Source of the DNA: Ignavibacteriota bacterium | GTDB lineage: Bacteria > Bacteroidota > Ignavibacteria > Tepidaquicellales > OLB5 | Assembly: GCA_003820375.1 (NCBI GenBank) | Contig: RPQH01000005.1 | Coordinates: 1 to 64,000, forward strand | Reading direction: 5' to 3' | DNA: 64,000 nt | Shown: positions 39,785 to 47,428 of the stretch, one piece after another | Layout: each line of letters starts with the position of its first letter | Position numbering within the stretch: position 1 is the first letter of the stretch | The notes under the pieces: model-generated | Databases searched by the model: none | The model's input: the letters and a program-made list of their open reading frames with translations, nothing else | What the model was told of the DNA's origin: nothing | Translations under genes and position numbers: made by a program

Positions 39785-39861
39785 TGCCCGCTAAGTGCCC
39801 GTAAAGTGCCTGCTGAATGCCCATAGAGTGCCCACTGAGTGACCGCTGGATGACCGCTGAT
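39785..39861. repeat. 11-bp tandem repeat, seven copies
   Basis: Units of 11 bp, all starting TGCC or TGAC: TGCCCGCTAAG, TGCCCGTAAAG, TGCCTGCTGAA, TGCCCATAGAG, TGCCCACTGAG, TGACCGCTGGA, TGACCGCTGAT. It follows the 136-bp element after 5 bp. The period is not a multiple of three, so it is not coding. Confidence 0.9.
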
Positions 39862-39871
39862 TGTCTGAATC

Positions 39872-39896
39872 ATCCCAGAGGGATCCCAATGGGACA
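39872..39896. repeat. Two-hairpin element, copy 1
   Basis: ATCCC-AGA-GGGAT followed immediately by CCCA-A-TGGG and ACA. It aligns over its length with the element at 55346-55369 upstream of dnaN. Confidence 0.6.
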
Positions 39897-40143
39897 GATG
39901 ACACTGATTTCACTGAAATTTCACAGATGCGGCTTTAACTATTGTGTTATTTCCGCCCGCCTGTACACGCAAGGCAAGCAAAAAAACGTTAAGAATGAAG
40001 AATATGAAGTTATAGATTTACACTAACTGCCGGTATGGAGAATACCCGCAATTATACCAATTTTTATCTCAAATCCTCCAAAATTTAGTACATTGATACC
40101 CTATTCATTTTCAATTATATTGCCTGATTAATTTAATAAATTT

Positions 40144-41424
40144 ATGGAAGTTAAGATAAACAGTATAGATAAGGTTAAACAGGAAGTCGAGTTTGAAATA
40201 CCATACTCAGAACTTACCCCGCATTTTGAAAAAGCCCTTCTAAAGTATAAAAACAAGGTAAATATCCCCGGTTTCCGTAAAGGGAAAGCACCTGTTTCTA
40301 TGATTAAAAAGATGTACGGCGATATGATAGAGCAAGGCTCATTGGAAGACGTTGCCAATGATGTATTCAAAGAATATTTGAAGAACAATGAGGTTCCTAT
40401 CCTTGGTGAAGGTGCTCTTGTTGATATGGACTATCAGCCAAAGGAATTGTTTAAGTTCAAAATCACTTACGAAATAAAACCTGAATTTGAAGTAACAAAT
40501 TACAAAGGCATTGATGTAAACAAAACAATATACCCTGTCAATGACCACTCAATTGATGATGAAATAAAATATCTGCGTTCAAAGCATGTTACATATGAAG
40601 AAGCACAAATAGCGGAAGATAATGAACATGTTCTGACTTTGGATATTCAAAAGCTTGATGATGCCGGAATGCCTGTAATCGGTCAGCATGATAAAGATAT
40701 AAAATTCTATCTCAATGATGAACAGCTAAGTCCTGATTTGAAGAAACAGCTTGAAGGTATGGCAGTTGGTGATGAAAGATTATTGACTGTAACAGCTAAT
40801 GAACAACAGGAAAAACCGGATAAATACCAGGCAATAGCAATGAAGGTGGAAAAAGTAATATATCCTGAACTTACAGCCGAGTTCTTTAAAAAAGTTTATA
40901 AGGACGAAATAAAAGATGAAGCTGAATTCAGAAATAAGATAAAAGAGGACCTTGAAAAGATATATTCGAATATGACTGAACAGGAATTGAAGAATAATGT
41001 AATAAGTGAATTGGTTAAGCTTAATGATGTCCCTGTTCCTGATGTGCTTGTTGAAAATGTATTAAACAATAATATCGAAGATATGAAAACCCAGCATCCA
41101 AAACGCGAGCTGCCGGCTGATTTTAACGAAGCGGAATACAGAAAAACAAGAAGAGCAGATGCGATAATGCAGGTTAAATGGTATTTGATAAGAGATAAAA
41201 TAATGGAAGCGGAAAAAATTGAGGTTACAGATGAAGATATTGAGCCGCTCATTACTGAAGATGCAGTAAAATATAATATCCCTGCTGATAAATTAAGAAA
41301 TATTTATAAAGAAAATCCTGAAGTTAAATACCGTTTGCTTGATAAAAAGCTAATGGATTTCCTGATTCAGAACGCTAATATTAAAGATGTTGTTCATACT
41401 CATGAGCACAAGATAGAAACTTAA
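40144..41424 (+). CDS. tig: Trigger factor
   Basis: A 426-residue ribosome-bound chaperone. The N-terminal ribosome-docking signature GFRKGKAP is at about residues 41-48. The middle FKBP-like prolyl isomerase domain (about residues 150-235) is divergent (HVLTLDIQKLDDAG, DERLLTVTANEQQ) and may have little isomerase activity. The long helical C-terminal domain folds back as the substrate cradle and ends HTHEHKIET. Length is normal. In most bacteria tig is followed directly by clpP; here an IVS-type gene and repeats are inserted between them. Confidence 0.94.
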   Translation: MEVKINSIDKVKQEVEFEIPYSELTPHFEKALLKYKNKVNIPGFRKGKAPVSMIKKMYGDMIEQGSLEDVANDVFKEYLKNNEVPILGEGALVDMDYQPKELFKFKITYEIKPEFEVTNYKGIDVNKTIYPVNDHSIDDEIKYLRSKHVTYEEAQIAEDNEHVLTLDIQKLDDAGMPVIGQHDKDIKFYLNDEQLSPDLKKQLEGMAVGDERLLTVTANEQQEKPDKYQAIAMKVEKVIYPELTAEFFKKVYKDEIKDEAEFRNKIKEDLEKIYSNMTEQELKNNVISELVKLNDVPVPDVLVENVLNNNIEDMKTQHPKRELPADFNEAEYRKTRRADAIMQVKWYLIRDKIMEAEKIEVTDEDIEPLITEDAVKYNIPADKLRNIYKENPEVKYRLLDKKLMDFLIQNANIKDVVHTHEHKIET

Positions 41425-41505
41425 TTCATCAGATTTATCAGATTAGTCAGATTCATCAGATTAGTCAGATTTATCGGATTAGTCAGATTTGTTTGATTAA
41501 TCGAA
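41425..41505. repeat. 9-bp minisatellite (TTCATCAGA)9 directly after tig
   Basis: Nine consecutive 9-mers, starting with the base after the tig stop codon: TTCATCAGA, TTTATCAGA, TTAGTCAGA, TTCATCAGA, TTAGTCAGA, TTTATCGGA, TTAGTCAGA, then two degraded units. It is the left arm of an inverted pair with 41972-42016. Confidence 0.92.
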
Positions 41506-41581
41506 TTAATAGATTTTTTTTTAAATAAATTAAATCTGTTAAATTTCCTAATTAACTAATTTTTAAATAAAATTTATTAAA

Positions 41582-41953
41582 ATGAAATTTAACAGATTTG
41601 AAGAAATTGAAGTGTGGCAAATTTCGAGGGAGTTTGTTAAAGATATTTACAAAATCACAGGTAATGCTGAATATTTAAAAGATTATGATTTAAGAAAACA
41701 AATGCGAAGATGTGCAGTTTCAATTCCCAGTAATATTGCTGAAGGTTATGAGAGAAAATCCAATACTGAGTTTATACGGTTTTTATATATTTCCAAAGGT
41801 TCTGCCGGAGAATTAAGAACACAATTATATTTCTCCAAAGATCTTGAATATATCGATGATAAAACATTTAATGATCTTTTATGCAGAAGCGAGGAAATAT
41901 CAAGAAGTTTATCCGGCTTTATAAAATATCTTGAATCAACTTCAAGAAAATGA
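41582..41953 (+). CDS. Four-helix bundle protein (23S rRNA IVS family)
   Basis: A 123-residue all-helical protein of the family first seen in intervening sequences of 23S rRNA genes. Typical segments are FEEIEVWQISREFVKDIY (residues 6-23), YDLRKQMRRCAVSIPSNIAE (near residues 39-58) and FLYISKGSAGELRTQL (near residues 72-87). The molecular role is not known for the family. It pentamerises in known structures and is found scattered in many genomes. Here it separates tig from clpP and is flanked by inverted copies of a 9-bp minisatellite, which suggests an inserted cassette. Confidence 0.9.
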   Translation: MKFNRFEEIEVWQISREFVKDIYKITGNAEYLKDYDLRKQMRRCAVSIPSNIAEGYERKSNTEFIRFLYISKGSAGELRTQLYFSKDLEYIDDKTFNDLLCRSEEISRSLSGFIKYLESTSRK

Positions 41954-41971
41954 ATACGGATGCGGTTCTTA

Positions 41972-42016
41972 AATCTGATGAATCTGATGAATCTGATAAA
42001 TCTGATGAATCTGATA
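41972..42016. repeat. 9-bp minisatellite (AATCTGATG)5, inverted relative to 41425
   Basis: AATCTGATG, AATCTGATG, AATCTGATA, AATCTGATG, AATCTGATA. The stretch 41990-42010 is the exact reverse complement of 41424-41444 (21 bp). It ends 27 bp before the clpP start. Confidence 0.92.
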
Positions 42017-42043
42017 ATCGAGTTTAAAATAGAAAGGAACAAA

Positions 42044-42703
42044 ATGCATTACAAAGACATCATATCTGCAAGTGCTGCAGGTATTCACAAAGGATTAGAT
42101 ACCGTAAACCAGCTTGTCCCAATGGTTGTTGAACAAACATCGAGGGGTGAACGCGGCATGGATATTTATTCCCGTTTGCTGAGAGAGCGTATTGTGTTTA
42201 TTGGATTTCCTGTTGATGACCACATTGCAAGCTTAGTTATTGCTCAGCTTTTATTTCTTGAATCTGAAGAGGCTGATAAAGATATAATGTTATATATTAA
42301 TTCACCGGGCGGAAGCGTATCGGCAGGACTGGCAATCTATGATACAATGCAGTACGTCAGACCGCAAATAGCTACTATCTGCATTGGTATGGCTGCATCA
42401 ATGGCTGCTATTCTGCTTGCAGGCGGTGAAGCAGGTAAAAGAACGGCTCTGCCCAATTCCAAAATTATGATTCACCAGCCATTAGGCGGTACACAGGGAC
42501 AGGCAACCGATATTGAGATTTATACTAAGGAAATGCTCAGAACTCGTGACTCGCTGTATGGAATTTTAGCTCATCATACAGGCAAACCGATTGAGCAAAT
42601 TCATAAGGATTCCGACAGAGATAACTTTATGTCAGCTGAAGAAGCGAAGGCATATGGACTGATAGATAATATATTAACAAAAAGAATGATAGAAAAGAAG
42701 TAA
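42044..42703 (+). CDS. clpP: ATP-dependent Clp protease proteolytic subunit
   Basis: A 219-residue serine peptidase that forms the two-ring ClpP barrel. The catalytic triad is visible: Ser in GMAASMAA (near residue 118), His in MIHQPLGG (near residue 143) and Asp in SDRDNFMS (near residue 192). The ATG at 42044 is chosen because GAAAGGAAC stands 5-13 nt before it. The frame is open to an ATG at 41960, but that extension only translates the minisatellite (a run of Asn-Leu-Met). clpX, the usual partner, is not downstream; a terminator follows at once. Confidence 0.95.
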   Translation: MHYKDIISASAAGIHKGLDTVNQLVPMVVEQTSRGERGMDIYSRLLRERIVFIGFPVDDHIASLVIAQLLFLESEEADKDIMLYINSPGGSVSAGLAIYDTMQYVRPQIATICIGMAASMAAILLAGGEAGKRTALPNSKIMIHQPLGGTQGQATDIEIYTKEMLRTRDSLYGILAHHTGKPIEQIHKDSDRDNFMSAEEAKAYGLIDNILTKRMIEKK

Positions 42704-42721
42704 GAATTATTAAGTAAAGAT

Positions 42722-42756
42722 AAAAAGGCAGGCATTTTTAATGTCTGCCTTTTTTA
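42722..42756 (+). terminator. Rho-independent terminator after clpP
   Basis: GGCAGGCAT / ATGTCTGCC (one G-T pair), extended by AAAAA / TTTTT, with a TTTTA loop and a T-tract. Confidence 0.9.
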
Positions 42757-42906
42757 TTGTAAATAACTGTATTGACAGGGTTTAAATAAGAAATTATATT
42801 TAGTAAAATCCTCACCTACAAATTATCCGCGGCAATTTTTCCGGCCATAAGTTGCTGCCAATAATTACTGATTTTTGTTGTGTTTTGTGAATTTTTTTAT
42901 TGAAGT

Positions 42907-44550
42907 ATGAAAAAATATAAGATAAACAAAATACTACCGGTAACTATGGCGTTCTTCATTTTCTGCTTAGAACTGCAGACTGTAAATCTTTATGCCCAAC
43001 CACAAAGAGAGTGGACTAGCTTTTATCCCGAAACAAATACATTCTCATCAGGTGCTGCTGCTATGGCAATAGATGACTCGGGAAATGTATATACTACAGG
43101 TCACTCCGAAGGTTACAATGGAACTATACCATGGAACAGCTATACAACAGTTAAATATAACACCAGCGGTGTTATGCAATGGGTCACAAATTTTACCGGA
43201 GAAACCGGTGGCGGTAAATTTCCTCATGATATTGCTGTTGATAATGAAGGTAATGTCTATGTAACAGGATATGCACATAGAACTGCAAGTGATTTTGATT
43301 TTTGCACAATCAAATATAATTCAAGCGGAGTGCAGCAATGGGTAAGATATTATGACGGACCTGTTAATGGAATAGACCGCGCTGATAAAATAGCAATTGA
43401 TAACAACGGAAATATTTATATTTCAGGAAATAGTACTGTAGAGGGGACATTAGGCAGAGTTATAACAACAATTAAATACTCAAATACTGGAGATGTGCTT
43501 TGGATTAAATCATTTGGTTCATCAATTAGGCCTTCATATGTAAACGGGATGAAAGCTGATGAAAATTGCAACATTTACATTACAGGAGAGAATAAAGGAT
43601 TAGCAACTACACTAAAGTATGATTCATCAGGAAACCTATTGTGGTCAGATCAGGTCGGCTTTTCGGCAGCTTCAAGATCGTTAGCACTAGATAAAGAAAA
43701 TAATGTTTACATAACAGGATATAAGAATAATTATAATCCTTCATTAAATGACTGTCTAATCATAAAGTATACTCCGACAGGTGTTCCGCTATGGATAAAA
43801 TTATATAATCCGGATTCAACAAACAATGGAAGCGATTATATGGGAAACTCAATTGTCAGCGATACATCCGGAAATTGCTATGTATGCGGATCCTGCAGAA
43901 GTGACCAATATTCCGGTTTAAGACAATTTATTGTTAAATATGATGCAAATGGTAATAAAATATGGGAAGTGAAAAATGATTCACTGAACAACCAACATAA
44001 CAGTTATATTGATATTGACAAATATAATCAAATCTACATTGCATCAAATTTTCATATCGGTCATCCTGTAATAAGTAAAATGAAACTTATAAAATATAAC
44101 AACTCGGGAATATTTTTATGGGAGCAATCATATATTGATTCTTTAGCTGAAACATCATGTATAAAAGTAGATAAAGATTGTAATATTTATCAGACCGGTC
44201 ACAGAAAACAAAAAATGTTAACAATGAAGTATTCACAATATTTAGGTGTAAAACCCGGTGAAAAATACTTAAAATATAATTTCATATTATTACAGAATTA
44301 TCCTAATCCATTTAACTCATCTACAATAATACGTTTTTATATTCCAACATTAATAAACGATAATAAATATGTCCGGCTAGAAATATACGATATTTCCGGT
44401 AGATTAGTTAAATCTTTCTATAACAAAATTTTTATGAAAGGATTTAATGAAGTGATTTGGAATGCTTCAAATTATTCAAGCGGAATATATTTCTATAGAG
44501 TAAATATTAATGGTTTTGAAGAAACAAAGAAAATGATTTTAATAAAATAA
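42907..44550 (+). CDS. Secreted SBBP-repeat protein with T9SS sorting domain
   Basis: A 547-residue secreted protein. After a signal peptide (residues 1-31, ending LYAQ) come beta-propeller repeats of the SBBP type with a recurring IAxDxxGNVYxTG...TIKYNxxGxxxW pattern (about residues 55-445). Residues 459-547 are a T9SS type A sorting domain (NYPNPFNSSTIIRFYIP, RLEIYDISGRLVKSF, KKMILIK). It should be displayed or released by the type IX system. No enzyme motif is seen, so binding or structural function is likely. It stands alone and converges on the sigma/anti-sigma operon. Confidence 0.87.
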   Translation: MKKYKINKILPVTMAFFIFCLELQTVNLYAQPQREWTSFYPETNTFSSGAAAMAIDDSGNVYTTGHSEGYNGTIPWNSYTTVKYNTSGVMQWVTNFTGETGGGKFPHDIAVDNEGNVYVTGYAHRTASDFDFCTIKYNSSGVQQWVRYYDGPVNGIDRADKIAIDNNGNIYISGNSTVEGTLGRVITTIKYSNTGDVLWIKSFGSSIRPSYVNGMKADENCNIYITGENKGLATTLKYDSSGNLLWSDQVGFSAASRSLALDKENNVYITGYKNNYNPSLNDCLIIKYTPTGVPLWIKLYNPDSTNNGSDYMGNSIVSDTSGNCYVCGSCRSDQYSGLRQFIVKYDANGNKIWEVKNDSLNNQHNSYIDIDKYNQIYIASNFHIGHPVISKMKLIKYNNSGIFLWEQSYIDSLAETSCIKVDKDCNIYQTGHRKQKMLTMKYSQYLGVKPGEKYLKYNFILLQNYPNPFNSSTIIRFYIPTLINDNKYVRLEIYDISGRLVKSFYNKIFMKGFNEVIWNASNYSSGIYFYRVNINGFEETKKMILIK

Positions 44551-44606
44551 TATTGTCCAATTCATCCGTTTCTCAGATAAACTGCGAGACAGAAAATGAG
44601 AATAAC

Positions 44607-44635
44607 CAAAAAACGCTCAATTGAGGGTCTTTTTA
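44607..44635. terminator. Probable bidirectional terminator between convergent genes
   Basis: A palindromic CTCAATTGAG core, extended by imperfect A/T pairing (AAAAC...GTCTTTTT), lies between the ends of the SBBP gene and the anti-sigma gene. Confidence 0.5.
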
Positions 44636-45538
44636 TTTCTCCAACTTCTTTATTGAGTCAGGTTCCTGAGACTTTTCTTCCTGCTTTATTTCCTTATCTT
44701 CGGTTTTCTTTTTTTTCTTAGTCACTTTCTGCTTTACCGAGTCTTTGCTTGTTTCCTTGCTTGCTTCTTTTTCCTTAATAGATGGTGCTATATCTTTAAT
44801 TATACTTTCCGTTCCTTTGTTTTGGTCCGAATCGATTTTATCTTCTTTATTTTTCAAGTCGCCTTCACTTTTTCTTATATTAGCGGGTGCTTCTTTCTTT
44901 TCAATTCTTCTTACGCCATCATCAATCTTTTCTTCCGACTTTTTTTCAGCATCTATTTTTGGAATAGCTTTTATTATCTGTTCATCAACCGGCATAGTCT
45001 TTTGTTCAACTGGTTGTTCGGTTTCATTTCTTATCACATTAAAATCCGAATTCACTTTCTCCGGCCCTGAAATAGCTTCTTTCGTCATAACTCTCGGTTC
45101 TGATCCTCTTGAATCCTTCGAAGTAACTTCATCATTCGATGTAATCGGACTCTCTTTGCTCTTCTCATTCCTTTCAGCACTCTCTTCAACCGTTTGACCT
45201 AAAGTACTTGAAGACGGCTGCTGTTGAGTATCCTGCTTAACTGAAACCTGCTCGTCCTTATTCATTTGACCCGGATTGTATGCAACATACCAAATCAAAG
45301 CAATAAGAACTACAGCAGTCAACCCTATTGCAGGAATATATGCCGGCCTCAGAAATGAGAATAGACCCCCGCGCTGCTTTTCACCATGTAACAGGTGCTT
45401 TGCAGATGGACCCATCCGCTCGGATTCTACTCCTCTTAACCTTGAGTATAACCTATGCTCAAATTCCTTCTTCGCTTTAACTTTAGGAACAGCTCTAAGC
45501 CTGGCTCTCAGTTCATTATATTTTTCTTCGTCAGACAT
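44633..45538 (-). CDS. Putative transmembrane anti-sigma factor
   Basis: A 301-residue protein encoded 27 nt after an ECF sigma gene. The cytoplasmic N-terminus (residues 1-66) has short helices with many Arg (YNELRARLRAVPKVKAKKEF). One transmembrane helix is at about residues 69-88 (IPAIGLTAVVLIALIWYVAY). The remaining two thirds are an extreme Lys/Glu/Ser/Asp-rich low-complexity tail. No zinc-binding residues and no sequence family I recognise. The design parallels the protein at 15121-15879, so an anti-sigma role is inferred from position, topology and this parallel. Confidence 0.6.
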   Translation of the reverse strand: MSDEEKYNELRARLRAVPKVKAKKEFEHRLYSRLRGVESERMGPSAKHLLHGEKQRGGLFSFLRPAYIPAIGLTAVVLIALIWYVAYNPGQMNKDEQVSVKQDTQQQPSSSTLGQTVEESAERNEKSKESPITSNDEVTSKDSRGSEPRVMTKEAISGPEKVNSDFNVIRNETEQPVEQKTMPVDEQIIKAIPKIDAEKKSEEKIDDGVRRIEKKEAPANIRKSEGDLKNKEDKIDSDQNKGTESIIKDIAPSIKEKEASKETSKDSVKQKVTKKKKKTEDKEIKQEEKSQEPDSIKKLEK

Positions 45539-45565
45539 TGTTTAACTCTTTGCTTGTAACTTTTA

Positions 45566-46162
45566 TTACTCTCTGTATAAATTCTTTAATAATTTTTGTA
45601 GTTTTTCTCTTCCCCTGTTTATCCTTGATTTTACAGTACCCATCGGAAGCCCTGTCATTTCAGCTATCTCTTCGTATGAAAAATCTTCAACGTCCCTAAG
45701 TATTACCAGCTTCCTGTAATTCTCCGAAATCGAATTAAGCGCTTTTTGTATCTGTTCATTCTGAAACTTTGCATTAGCATCCACATCAGGCAAAAAAGCA
45801 TCATCGGGTATATCAAAATCTTTATCATCTTCTTCACTTGAAGAGCTTAATGAAAATATTTTGTACTTCTGCTTCTTAATCAGCTTCGTCTTAGCAAGAT
45901 TAATTGCAATCGTATATATCCACGTTGAAAACTTTGCAATCTCTTTATATAAATGCTTTGATACATATACCTTAATAAAAGTATCCTGTACTATGTCATC
46001 GCATTCATCATAACTTCCAACATACCTGTAAATAAAGTTAGTTAACCTATCTTTATAGCGTTTAACAATTTCGTTGTAAGCACTGTTATCGCCTTCCTGA
46101 AAGTTAAAAATTAATTGCTCGTCTGATAGATCTTCTACCTTTAATCCCTCGTCTAAGGGCAT
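45566..46162 (-). CDS. ECF-family RNA polymerase sigma factor
   Basis: A 198-residue sigma factor. Region 2 is at about residues 25-95 (YNEIVKRYKDRLTNFIYRYV, DECDDIVQDTFIKVY, FSTWIYTIAINLAKTKL). Region 4 is at about residues 138-192 (NSISENYRKLVILRDVEDFS, YEEIAEMTGLPMGTVKSRIN). It is closer to the RpoE/SigW type than the factor at 15895. The two are clearly different genes, each with its own membrane partner. Upstream is a 251-bp non-coding stretch with a MITE-like element. Confidence 0.92.
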   Translation of the reverse strand: MPLDEGLKVEDLSDEQLIFNFQEGDNSAYNEIVKRYKDRLTNFIYRYVGSYDECDDIVQDTFIKVYVSKHLYKEIAKFSTWIYTIAINLAKTKLIKKQKYKIFSLSSSSEEDDKDFDIPDDAFLPDVDANAKFQNEQIQKALNSISENYRKLVILRDVEDFSYEEIAEMTGLPMGTVKSRINRGREKLQKLLKNLYRE

Positions 46163-46253
46163 TTATCCTATTAGTTTTACTTTAAATTTATAATTTTGTT
46201 CCGTTTTTGTAAATATTTGTAACGTAACTACCTCACCCACCAACCCCCTCTCA

Positions 46254-46413
46254 CAATTTCGGATTGCGAATTGCCAATTGCGGATTAATAAGCTTGAACC
46301 CCAGATTAAAATGATGAAGTATGATTAAATCTTAAAATTAATCTGAAAAATCTGACAAATTTGACTAATCTGATAAATTAAATTACCAATTCGCAATTCG
46401 CAATCCGAAATTG
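46254..46413. mobile_element. MITE-like 160-bp inverted-repeat element abutting holA
   Basis: Perfect 20-bp terminal arms (46254-46273 and 46394-46413; the left begins CAATTTCGGATTG) enclose 120 bp with no open frame. The right arm ends exactly at the holA stop codon (46414-46416, minus strand). The interior contains a 9-bp minisatellite and a second, weaker inverted stretch (CCAATTGCGGATTAA). No transposase gene is in the window. Confidence 0.55.
46340..46375. repeat. 9-bp minisatellite (AATCTGATA)4 inside the 160-bp element
   Basis: AATCTGAAA, AATCTGACA, AATTTGACT, AATCTGATA. Same motif family as the arrays around the IVS gene. Confidence 0.8.
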
Positions 46414-47427
46414 CTATATATTCGTCAATTCCTGCACCAAAGTAGTCATTAGCACTGCAGGTTCTATCTGACTTGATTTAAGCTTAACATCTGTCTCCAT
46501 CAGTTTGCCAAACGCTGTGCTGAAATCTTTATTTTTTATGTACTTATAATGAGACTGAATAAACTTCAGCCTTTCACCCCAGATTTTAAACTTAGTATAT
46601 AATTCATTCTTTCCTGCACTGTCAAAATTTTTACCGCTTGCCAGCATATCCATATAATACCCGCTTATCGTTGATAACAAATATAATTCATTTATTCTAC
46701 TTACGTTAAGCAAATTATTTAGTATATCGAGAGCCCTCCTGTGGTCATTCTTAATAATTGCCGACATCAGGTCATAAGGTGAATATTCCGCATCATAACC
46801 GGTAAATTTCAGTATTATAGCAGAAGTAATTACCTTAGGTTCAGCACTTTCAAATTCAAAATAATTACAAATTTTTGAAATTTCAGTACTAACCAGGTCA
46901 AAATAGCGGGGTACAGTATTGATAAGCTCATCTATAGCGCTCTCTTCAATAGAACAGCCATTTTGAGAAACTAAATCCTTAATCCATTGCCTGTACTGTT
47001 CATCCGGCATATCGGTAAAATCGTAAAATTTAAGCTCTTTTTCAGCTTTTTTATCAAACAATTTCTTTTCCACCAATATTTCTTTATCAAAACCCAATAG
47101 CAGTGTCGTATCCGGGTCAGGATTTTTGGAATATTCTTTTAAAACATCAATATTCTTCCATAATTTCTCACATTTCTTTACTAAAACAATCTTATGCGTC
47201 GTAAACAATGAAGAAAAATTTTTACAGAGGTCAACAATTTCATCAGCATTGGTTTCATCACCATATCTTTGGAAAAAATTTTCGTTATTCTTAGCAGAAC
47301 CGAAAATTTTTTCCTTTAATAACTCCCCTGCCTTATTGAAAAAGTAACCGTCGGAAATAAGAATATTATAAACCGGGTCAATCTTTCCGGCAGTTACTTT
47401 TTTTACAAAATCTGAGTATTCTGGCAA
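46414..47427 (-). CDS. holA: DNA polymerase III subunit delta
   Basis: A 337-residue clamp-loader subunit that opens the sliding clamp. The family is poorly conserved. The N-terminal VYNILISDGYFF pattern (near residue 18), the KIVLVKKCEKLWK segment (near residue 79) and the later helical SAIIKNDHRRALDILNNLL (near residue 222) fit HolA/YqeN proteins, as does the length. Its ATG is one nt from the stop of the upstream cyclophilin gene. DnaN, the clamp it opens, is encoded 7 kb away in this window. Confidence 0.87.
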   Translation of the reverse strand: MPEYSDFVKKVTAGKIDPVYNILISDGYFFNKAGELLKEKIFGSAKNNENFFQRYGDETNADEIVDLCKNFSSLFTTHKIVLVKKCEKLWKNIDVLKEYSKNPDPDTTLLLGFDKEILVEKKLFDKKAEKELKFYDFTDMPDEQYRQWIKDLVSQNGCSIEESAIDELINTVPRYFDLVSTEISKICNYFEFESAEPKVITSAIILKFTGYDAEYSPYDLMSAIIKNDHRRALDILNNLLNVSRINELYLLSTISGYYMDMLASGKNFDSAGKNELYTKFKIWGERLKFIQSHYKYIKNKDFSTAFGKLMETDVKLKSSQIEPAVLMTTLVQELTNI

Positions 47428-47428
47428 T

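Larger units (their letters stand above)
38900..40143. other. 1.2 kb gene-free repeat island before tig
   Basis: No supported coding region on either strand. The island consists of a 9-bp minisatellite (38928-38972), a 37-bp direct repeat (38985-39081), a long hairpin (39153-39185), a second minisatellite (39455-39490), a 136-bp inverted-repeat element (39644-39779), an 11-bp tandem repeat (39785-39861) and a two-hairpin element (39872-39896). Each is listed separately. The tig promoter must be near its right end. Confidence 0.7.

Noticed and set aside
39817-40026. Small plus-strand open frame of 69 codons
   Set aside because: It starts within the 11-bp tandem repeat and crosses the two-hairpin element; no ribosome-binding site and no protein-like composition.
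38900-40143. Decayed insertion sequence with transposase
   Set aside because: No reading frame on either strand gives a transposase-like fragment; only short repeats are seen.
41960-42043. Longer clpP start at 41960
   Set aside because: The extension only translates the 9-bp minisatellite into Asn-Leu-Met repeats; the ATG at 42044 has a good ribosome-binding site and the standard ClpP N-terminus.
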